NCBI RefSeq assembly: GCF_024169245.1
Contig: NZ_JALJWP010000001.1
Span: 1,054,001 to 1,118,000, forward strand
DNA from: Pseudomonas koreensis
GTDB lineage: Bacteria > Pseudomonadota > Gammaproteobacteria > Pseudomonadales > Pseudomonadaceae
Reading direction: 5' to 3'
DNA length: 64,000 bases
A model generated the notes under the pieces. That model was not told where the DNA came from, searched no databases, and saw nothing but the letters and a program-made list of their open reading frames with translations. The number at the start of each line of letters is the position of its first letter. Positions within the stretch are counted from its first letter, which is position 1. Below, piece after piece: positions 18,798 to 26,023 of the stretch. The translations under genes and the position numbers were made by a program.

Positions 18798-20471
18798 TCA
18801 ACCGACGATTTCCAGCGCCGGCTGCTGGCTCGATCCCGACGTCAGATACTCCACCAGCTCCTCCAACGGCAACGGCCGGCTGATCAGATAGCCCTGCACC
18901 TGATCGCAACCAAACCCGCGCAACAAATCCAGCTGCTCCGGCGTCTCGACCCCTTCGGCAACCACTTCCAGGTGCAGGTTGTGCGCGAGGTTGATCATCG
19001 CGTGCACCAGTTTGCGGTTCTCTTCACGCTGTTCCATGCCGCCGACAAAACTCTTGTCAATCTTCAACAAGGTGATCGGCAGGCTGTTGAGGTGCACGAA
19101 CGAGGAGAAACCGGTGCCGAAATCGTCCAGCGAGAAGCGCACGCCAAGGCGGCCGAGGGCGTCCATGGTCTGCTTGACCAGATCGCTGCGCCGCATCACC
19201 GCGGTTTCGGTCAGTTCGAATTCCAGCCACTGCGCCTCGACGCCACGCTCGGCAATCAGACGACTGAGCGTCGGCAGCAACTGACTGTCCTGAAACTGCC
19301 GGAACGACAGGTTGATCGCCATGTGCAGCGCCGGCAGACCTTGCTCGCGCAAAGCCTGCATGTCGCGCAAGGCGCGGGAAATCACCCAGTAACCCAATGG
19401 CACGATCAGACCGCTTTGTTCGGCCAGCGGCACGAACTCACTCGGCGGCAATAGACCCCGCTCACCATGACGCCAGCGCACCAGGGCTTCGAGGCCGACA
19501 ATCTGGCCGTCTTCGAGGTTCAGGCGTGGCTGGTAATGCAGTTCCAGCTCATCGCGGCGCAAGGCCCGGCGCAGCTCGCTTTCAAGGTCGGCCATGCTCC
19601 GCGCGTTGCGGTTGATGCGTTCGTTGAAGATATGGAAGGTGCAGCCCTGCGTACTCTTGGCCTGCTGCATGGCGATGTGCGCATGCCACATCAAGGGATC
19701 CGCACCGCCGTTGGCGCGGGCGTGAGCGATGCCGAGGCTGGAGCCGATCAGCAGGCTTTCGCCGTCGACCCAATAAGGCTCGGCCAAAGCTTCGGTGATG
19801 CGTTCGGCCATCCACTCGGCGCGTTGCGGCGCGCGGCGGGTGTCGATCAGCAGAGCGAATTCATCACTGCCCAGCCGCGCCAGTTGGTCGCCCGCCTCCA
19901 GCTGACTTTTCAGCCGCGCGACGACCTGCAGGATCAGGCGGTCGCCGGCCTGATGGCCGAGGGCATCGTTGGCATGGCGAAAATTGTCGAGGTCGAGATG
20001 GCCAAGGGCGAGGCCGCGACCGTCGCCTTCGGCAAGACGTGCGGTGAGCAGGGTCTGGAAACCCTGGCGATTGGCGATGCCGGTCAGCGGATCCTGTTCG
20101 GCGAGGCGCTGCAGAGTGTTTTCCAGCACGCCGCGCTCGCGGACATGGCGCAGGCAACGCTGAAGCATGCCAGCGTCGAGGGCGTCGAATACCAGCCAGT
20201 CGCTGACACCGACCGGCGCAGTGGCCGGTTCATGCTCCAGCAGCAGAACGGTCGGCAGGCTGCAACGCCCCGGCGCCGGTTGCAACGCTGGCAAGGTCAG
20301 CAGCACCGCGTGGCGGTTGTCCTCGAACAGGCGGCTGACCGAATCCCAGTTCGGCGCGCTGATCAGCACCGCCGCGCTCCCCATCGGAGCCAGACACTCA
20401 CGCAACAACGCTGTCCACGCTGGCTCTTCGGCCAGTAGCAGCAAACGCAAGGGTTCGACAGGCGTAGACAA
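18798..20471 (-). CDS. GGDEF/EAL cyclic-di-GMP phosphodiesterase (ProE-like)
   Basis: A 557-aa protein: an N-terminal response-regulator-like domain (about 1-110), a GGDEF domain (120-285) and an EAL domain (300-545). The GGDEF motif reads GSDEF, so diguanylate cyclase activity is doubtful. EAL catalytic residues look complete: EALVRW, AINLSFRQF, ELTET, LDDFGTGFSS, LKIDKSF, AEGVET, QVQGYLIS. It should therefore degrade c-di-GMP. Its position next to rep matches PA5295 of P. aeruginosa (ProE, a phosphodiesterase affecting exopolysaccharide); orthology is inferred from synteny. Confidence 0.88.
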   Translation of the reverse strand: MSTPVEPLRLLLLAEEPAWTALLRECLAPMGSAAVLISAPNWDSVSRLFEDNRHAVLLTLPALQPAPGRCSLPTVLLLEHEPATAPVGVSDWLVFDALDAGMLQRCLRHVRERGVLENTLQRLAEQDPLTGIANRQGFQTLLTARLAEGDGRGLALGHLDLDNFRHANDALGHQAGDRLILQVVARLKSQLEAGDQLARLGSDEFALLIDTRRAPQRAEWMAERITEALAEPYWVDGESLLIGSSLGIAHARANGGADPLMWHAHIAMQQAKSTQGCTFHIFNERINRNARSMADLESELRRALRRDELELHYQPRLNLEDGQIVGLEALVRWRHGERGLLPPSEFVPLAEQSGLIVPLGYWVISRALRDMQALREQGLPALHMAINLSFRQFQDSQLLPTLSRLIAERGVEAQWLEFELTETAVMRRSDLVKQTMDALGRLGVRFSLDDFGTGFSSFVHLNSLPITLLKIDKSFVGGMEQREENRKLVHAMINLAHNLHLEVVAEGVETPEQLDLLRGFGCDQVQGYLISRPLPLEELVEYLTSGSSQQPALEIVG

Positions 20472-20743
20472 GCTGACTCCCTAGACTCTGCAATGATGTA
20501 GGCGGGGCATTATGCCGTTGTGCTGAACAATGACCAATGCGTTGGCCGATGACAACGGTAGTGGAAGGTTATTTTGTGTCACGAATGAGAACATTAGCCG
20601 CAAAATCCCCGCGTATCCTGCGTGAAAGTAACAAAAGCGGCAAATTTGAATCGCGTGTTGCGTCACAAGTCGGACAGAGCAGCACAAATCGCTGAGCCTG
20701 TTAAAATGCCGGCCCATTTCGTCAACGACTCCCGAATTTTCGT

Positions 20744-22753
20744 ATGTCCCGACTCAATCCCCGGCAGCAAGAAGCCGTGAACTATGTCGGCGGCCCTCTA
20801 TTGGTGCTCGCCGGTGCTGGCTCCGGCAAGACCAGCGTGATCACCCGCAAGATCGCGCACCTGATCCAGAACTGCGGCATCCGCGCCCAGTACATCGTCG
20901 CCATGACCTTTACCAACAAGGCCGCGCGCGAGATGAAAGAGCGGGTCGGCACCCTGTTGCGTGCCGGCGAAGGTCGCGGCCTGACCGTCTGCACCTTCCA
21001 CAACCTGGGCCTGAACATCATCCGCAAGGAGCATGCGCGGCTGGGCTACAAACCCGGTTTCTCGATCTTCGACGAGACCGACGTCAAAGCCCTGATGACC
21101 GACATCATGCAGAAGGAATACGCAGGCGACGACGGCGTCGACGAGATCAAGAACATGATCGGCGCCTGGAAAAACGACCTGATCCTGCCTGCCCAGGCCC
21201 TGGAAAACGCGCGCAATCCCAAGGAACAGACCGCCGCCATTGTCTACACCCACTATCAGCGCACGCTCAAGGCGTTCAACGCGGTGGACTTCGACGATCT
21301 GATCCTGCTGCCGGTGAAACTCTTCGAAGAGCACGCCGACATTCTCGAAAAGTGGCAGAACAAGGTGCGCTACCTGCTCGTCGACGAATACCAGGACACC
21401 AACGCCAGCCAGTACCTGCTGGTGAAAATGCTCATCGGCAAGCGCAACCAGTTCACCGTGGTCGGCGACGATGACCAGTCGATCTATGCCTGGCGTGGCG
21501 CGCGCCCGGAAAACCTGATGCTGCTCAAGGACGACTACCCGTCCCTGAAAGTGGTCATGCTCGAGCAGAACTACCGCTCCACCAGCCGCATCCTGCGCTG
21601 CGCCAACGTGCTGATCTCGAACAACCCGCACGAATTCGAAAAACAGCTGTGGAGCGAGATGGGCCACGGCGACGAGATCCGCGTGATCCGTTGCCGCAAC
21701 GAGGACGCCGAAGCCGAGCGCGTGGCCATGGAAATCCTCAGCCTGCACTTGCGAACCGATCGCCCGTACAGCGATTTCGCGATTCTCTATCGCGGTAACT
21801 ATCAGGCCAAATTGATTGAATTGAAGCTGCAGCACCATCAGGTGCCGTATCGCCTGAGCGGCGGCAACAGCTTCTTCGGCCGTCAGGAAGTGAAGGACCT
21901 GATGGCCTACTTCCGCCTGATCGTAAATCCGGATGACGACAACGCCTTCCTGCGCGTGATCAACGTTCCGCGTCGCGAGATCGGCTCGACCACCCTGGAA
22001 AAACTCGGCAACTACGCCACCGAGCGCAAGATCTCGATGTACGCCGCCACCGACGAAATCGGTCTGGGCGAACATCTGGACAGCCGCTTCACCGATCGCC
22101 TGGCGCGCTTCAAGCGCTTCATGGACAAGGTCCGTGAGCAGTGCGCCGGCGAAGATCCGATTTCGGCATTGCGCAGCATGGTCATGGATATCGATTACGA
22201 GAACTGGCTGCGCACCAACAGCTCCAGCGACAAGGCTGCGGACTACCGCATGGGCAACGTCTGGTTCCTGATCGAGGCGTTGAAAAACACTCTGGAGAAG
22301 GACGAAGACGGCGAAATGACCGTCGAGGACGCCATCGGCAAACTGGTGCTGCGCGACATGCTCGAGCGCCAGCAGGAAGAAGAGGACGGTGCCGAAGGTG
22401 TGCAGATGATGACGCTGCACGCATCCAAAGGGCTGGAATTTCCCTACGTGTTCATCATGGGCATGGAAGAGGAAATCCTCCCGCACCGCTCCAGTATCGA
22501 AGCCGACACCATCGAAGAAGAACGTCGCCTGGCCTATGTAGGCATCACCCGTGCCCGCCAGACCCTGGCGTTCACCTTTGCCGCCAAGCGCAAGCAGTAC
22601 GGCGAAATCATCGACTGCGCGCCGAGCCGCTTCCTCGATGAACTGCCGCCGGACGATCTGGCCTGGGAAGGCAACGACGACACCCCGACTGAAGTCAAAG
22701 CCGTGCGCGGAAATAGCGCATTGGCCGATATACGCGCGATGTTAAAGCGCTAG
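20744..22753 (+). CDS. rep: ATP-dependent DNA helicase Rep
   Basis: A 669-aa SF1A helicase with 3'-5' polarity. Visible motifs are Q-motif LNPRQQEAV, Walker A AGAGSGKT, motif Ia MTFTNKAAREM, motif II VDEYQDTN, motif III VVGDDDQSIYAWRGA, motif IV LEQNYRST, motif V TLHASKGLEFPYVF and motif VI VGITRAR. Length and the shorter C-terminus distinguish it from UvrD. Rep clears proteins ahead of the replisome. Confidence 0.95.
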   Translation: MSRLNPRQQEAVNYVGGPLLVLAGAGSGKTSVITRKIAHLIQNCGIRAQYIVAMTFTNKAAREMKERVGTLLRAGEGRGLTVCTFHNLGLNIIRKEHARLGYKPGFSIFDETDVKALMTDIMQKEYAGDDGVDEIKNMIGAWKNDLILPAQALENARNPKEQTAAIVYTHYQRTLKAFNAVDFDDLILLPVKLFEEHADILEKWQNKVRYLLVDEYQDTNASQYLLVKMLIGKRNQFTVVGDDDQSIYAWRGARPENLMLLKDDYPSLKVVMLEQNYRSTSRILRCANVLISNNPHEFEKQLWSEMGHGDEIRVIRCRNEDAEAERVAMEILSLHLRTDRPYSDFAILYRGNYQAKLIELKLQHHQVPYRLSGGNSFFGRQEVKDLMAYFRLIVNPDDDNAFLRVINVPRREIGSTTLEKLGNYATERKISMYAATDEIGLGEHLDSRFTDRLARFKRFMDKVREQCAGEDPISALRSMVMDIDYENWLRTNSSSDKAADYRMGNVWFLIEALKNTLEKDEDGEMTVEDAIGKLVLRDMLERQQEEEDGAEGVQMMTLHASKGLEFPYVFIMGMEEEILPHRSSIEADTIEEERRLAYVGITRARQTLAFTFAAKRKQYGEIIDCAPSRFLDELPPDDLAWEGNDDTPTEVKAVRGNSALADIRAMLKR

Positions 22754-23383
<630 letters not shown>

Positions 23384-23401
23384 GGCCACACCACCGCTCC
23401 T

Positions 23402-23494
23402 CTGTAGGAGCTGTCGAGTGAAACGAGGCTGCGATCTTTTGATCTTGATCTTGAGACAGATCAAAAGATCGCAGCGTGCCGCAGCTCCTACAGG
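23402..23494. repeat. REP pair (GTAGGAGCTGCCGAAGGCTG type)
   Basis: Inverted copies with a diverged left unit (CTGTAGGAGCTGTCGAGTGA) and the core GATCAAAAGATCGCAG. It lies between convergent genes. Confidence 0.8.
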
Positions 23495-23509
23495 TTTTGC
23501 GGTGGGCAG

Positions 23510-25432
23510 TTATTGCGTGGTGGCTTTCAGGCCGGTGAGCAGCAGGCGTTGGAAAAGGTCTTCTTTGAGGCCTTCCGGATTGGTGAGCTGCATGCGCTCC
23601 AGGTGTTCCGGAAATTGCGACGCCTCCGGCGCATCCAGCGCTGCCTTGCCCAATTCCAGAATCTCGCTCAGCTTGAACTTGCTCTTCAGCCAGTTCAGCG
23701 CGCGCAGCAGATCCCGTTCGATCGCGGTGAAATCACAACCCAACGGATACTCCGGAAACAGGTTCGGGTGCCGCGCGGCAATCGCCTGCAAGCGTTGCGG
23801 TGTGTTGTCGGCAAACCGTGGATCGATGCGGAAATCCTTCGGCAGCTTGCCGACGTTCTGCGCCTGTTCGATGAGCCCTGGCTGAAAACGTGAGTCGCTG
23901 ATGTTGAGCAGCGCTTCGATTACCGCTGCGTCGGATTTACCCCGCAGGTCGGCTATGCCGTATTCGGTGACGACGATGTCGCGCAGATGCCGCGGAATCG
24001 TGCAGTGGCCGTATTCCCAGACGATGTTGGAACTGACCTCGCCGGCGGACTCGCGCCAGCTGCGCAGAATCAGAATCGACCGCGCATTGTGCAACGCGTG
24101 TCCCTGCGCCACGAAGTTGTACTGCCCGCCGACCCCGCTGAGCACCCGCCCGTCTTCCAATTGATCCGCGACACCCGCACCCAGCAACGTCATGTTGAAC
24201 ACAGTGTTGATGAAGCGTGCATCAAGGCGCTGCAGACGTTTGAGTTCTTCCTGCCCATACAGCTCGTTGATGTAGCTGATGCGGGTCATGTTGAATTCAA
24301 GCAACCTGCTTTGCGGCAACTCGCGCAGCCGTTCATAAAAACTTCGCGGACCAAGAAAGAAACCGCCGTGCACGCAGATACCGTCAGGCTGTGCAGCTTC
24401 ATCGAGGGTGCCGGCATTGGCCTGCTCCTGGGTCGGCACATCCGGATAGACCTTGCGCCGGATGATCCCGGCATCCGCCAAAACCAGCAGCCCGTTGACG
24501 AACATCTCGCTGCAACCGTAGAGGCCTTTGGCAAATGGCGCGGTGCCGCCCTCGCGCTGGATCAATTGCGCCCATTGGCTGAGGTTGATGTCATCGAGCA
24601 ACGCCTGATACCCGGCGTTATCGGCTTGACGGGCAAGGAGCGCAGCAGTCAACGCATCACCCATCGAACCAATACCAATTTGCAGCGTGCCGCCATCGCG
24701 CACCAGCGTACTGGCGTGCAAGCCAATGAAATGATCCTGGAAGCCCACCGGCATATTCGGCGTGGAAAACAGCGTGCTGCTGTCCTTCTCGTCGATCAGC
24801 AGATCGAAGGTGTCGATGTCGACTTCCGCATCGCCGGGCATGTACGGCAAATCCGTATGCACCTGGCCGACCAGCACGATGGTCTCCCCCGCCTCGCGGC
24901 GCTTGGCGATCATCGGCAACAGGTCGAGGGTGATGTCCGGGTTGCAACTCAGGCTCAGCCGATCGGGATGATCGCTGTTGCTGGCCAGCAACTGCGCCAC
25001 CAGATTCAGGCCCGCTGCGTTGATGTCGCGGGCGGCATGGCTGTAATTGCTGCTGACGTAATCCTGCTGCGCAGGCGCGCTGTTGAGCAGACTGCCGGGT
25101 TGCATGAAGAACTGTTGGATACGGATATTGGCGGGCAGGCTGTCGCGCTGCAGATCGGCGAGGAAATCGAACTCCGGATAATCACCGAACACCCGCTCGA
25201 CGAAGGGCTCGATAAAGCGCTTCTGCAAGCCATCGCCCAGATTCGGCCGACCGAGGCACAGCGCGGTGTAGATCGTCAGCTGCCGCTCGGGCAGGTCCTT
25301 GATGCGCCGGTACAGCGCGTTGACGAAGTGATTCGGCTTGCCCAGCCCCAGCGGCAGGCCCATGTGGATGTGCGCCGGCAAGCGCACCAGTACGTCGTCC
25401 ACCGCCTGTTCGATCGAACACAACTGCACCAT
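23510..25432 (-). CDS. Acetyl-CoA hydrolase/transferase family protein
   Basis: A 640-aa class I CoA-transferase-type protein. Recognisable segments are IHMGLPLGLGKPN, YVSSNYSHAARDINAAG, GIGSMGDALTAALL, the central GGFFLGPRSFYERL, GVGGQYNFVAQGHAL and TEYGIADLRGKSDAAV near the C-terminus. It is longer than typical acetyl-CoA hydrolases because of a C-terminal extension (about 120 residues). The CoA donor and acceptor are unknown. It is monocistronic and borders the AT-rich island. Confidence 0.82.
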   Translation of the reverse strand: MVQLCSIEQAVDDVLVRLPAHIHMGLPLGLGKPNHFVNALYRRIKDLPERQLTIYTALCLGRPNLGDGLQKRFIEPFVERVFGDYPEFDFLADLQRDSLPANIRIQQFFMQPGSLLNSAPAQQDYVSSNYSHAARDINAAGLNLVAQLLASNSDHPDRLSLSCNPDITLDLLPMIAKRREAGETIVLVGQVHTDLPYMPGDAEVDIDTFDLLIDEKDSSTLFSTPNMPVGFQDHFIGLHASTLVRDGGTLQIGIGSMGDALTAALLARQADNAGYQALLDDINLSQWAQLIQREGGTAPFAKGLYGCSEMFVNGLLVLADAGIIRRKVYPDVPTQEQANAGTLDEAAQPDGICVHGGFFLGPRSFYERLRELPQSRLLEFNMTRISYINELYGQEELKRLQRLDARFINTVFNMTLLGAGVADQLEDGRVLSGVGGQYNFVAQGHALHNARSILILRSWRESAGEVSSNIVWEYGHCTIPRHLRDIVVTEYGIADLRGKSDAAVIEALLNISDSRFQPGLIEQAQNVGKLPKDFRIDPRFADNTPQRLQAIAARHPNLFPEYPLGCDFTAIERDLLRALNWLKSKFKLSEILELGKAALDAPEASQFPEHLERMQLTNPEGLKEDLFQRLLLTGLKATTQ

Positions 25433-25783
25433 CTGAAGCCTCCCGCCCGTTCCGTTGATAGGGGTAGACCGAGATTGCCGGGGAATTACTTCCGAGGGAA
25501 GGCGATTAAAAAGAAAAAACCGCTAATTTCTCGATAGGCCGAAGCTGAGGCCAGGTTGCGAATACCTACAAAAAATATTTAGCAATAACAATGAATTGTC
25601 CGCGCTCTATGAATCGCCTCACAAACTTCTCGGTATTTTTCCTACATCGACCCGAATTTAATCACGCACTACTACAGGACGCGTCTGAATTGAAGTTATT
25701 TCCGTCCTCGTTAGGATTCATAACGTAACACGTCAAAAACTTATGCCATCAAGGCAAACACTAATTTACGTCAAGGCTCAACT
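25433..25783. other. AT-rich intergenic region upstream of the lanthipeptide cluster
   Basis: This 351-base gap shifts from GC-rich to clearly AT-rich near 25500, marking the left edge of the island. It should carry divergent promoters for the acetyl-CoA hydrolase-family gene and the peptide gene. One possible promoter is listed separately. A 45-codon frame at 25591-25728 has no ribosome-binding site and was not called. Confidence 0.6.
25690..25717 (+). promoter_or_regulatory. Candidate promoter of the peptide precursor gene
   Basis: TTGAAG (25690-25695) and TAGGAT (25712-25717) are spaced 16 bases apart, a plausible sigma-70 pair about 65 bases before the precursor ATG. No known regulator site was recognised. 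Confidence 0.35.
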
Positions 25784-25966
25784 ATGGAAATCGACTTCTT
25801 AGCACTCCGTCGTGCCCGAGCACGCGTTTTAAACTCAACGGCACCCATCTCAACTCTGGCAATTCAAGCGTTCAGTAACTTGAGCGCTGCAAGCAGCGGT
25901 TCGCGACCGTGTACCAGCTGCTGTTCACAGTGTTGGCAAGGATGCTGCTACGCGACCTACATGTAA
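25784..25966 (+). CDS. lanA: Putative class II lanthipeptide precursor
   Basis: A 60-aa peptide. Residues 1-39 look like a leader (MEIDFLALRRARARVLN, then STAPISTLAIQAFSNLS), and the C-terminal part SRPCTSCCSQCWQGCCYATY has Cys at 43, 46, 47, 50, 54 and 55, with Ser/Thr at 37, 38, 40, 44, 45 and 48. That mix of Ser/Thr and Cys suits lanthionine formation. There is no GG or GA cleavage motif; the only Gly near the junction is Gly39. An AAGG box lies 7 bases before the ATG. It sits 57 bases before the LanM gene on the same strand. No homologue was recognised; calling it the substrate is inference from position and composition. Confidence 0.75.
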   Translation: MEIDFLALRRARARVLNSTAPISTLAIQAFSNLSAASSGSRPCTSCCSQCWQGCCYATYM

Positions 25967-25975
25967 ATAAAATTT

Positions 25976-26002
25976 GGGCGGCACTCGAACCGAGTGGCGC
26001 CC
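25976..26002 (+). promoter_or_regulatory. Hairpin between the precursor and LanM genes
   Basis: GGGCGGCACTCG pairs with CGAGTGGCGCCC across an AAC loop: 12 positions with a single G-G mismatch. No T-run follows, so it is not a full terminator. It may stabilise the short precursor mRNA or lower read-through into the synthetase gene. Confidence 0.7.
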
Positions 26003-26023
26003 TGACTTGTTAAGGATAAAACA

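Noticed and set aside
25591..25728. A 45-codon frame (MNCPRSMNRLTNFSVFFLHR...) upstream of the peptide gene, considered as a second precursor
   Set aside because: No ribosome-binding site, one Cys only, and it overlaps the candidate promoter of the precursor gene.
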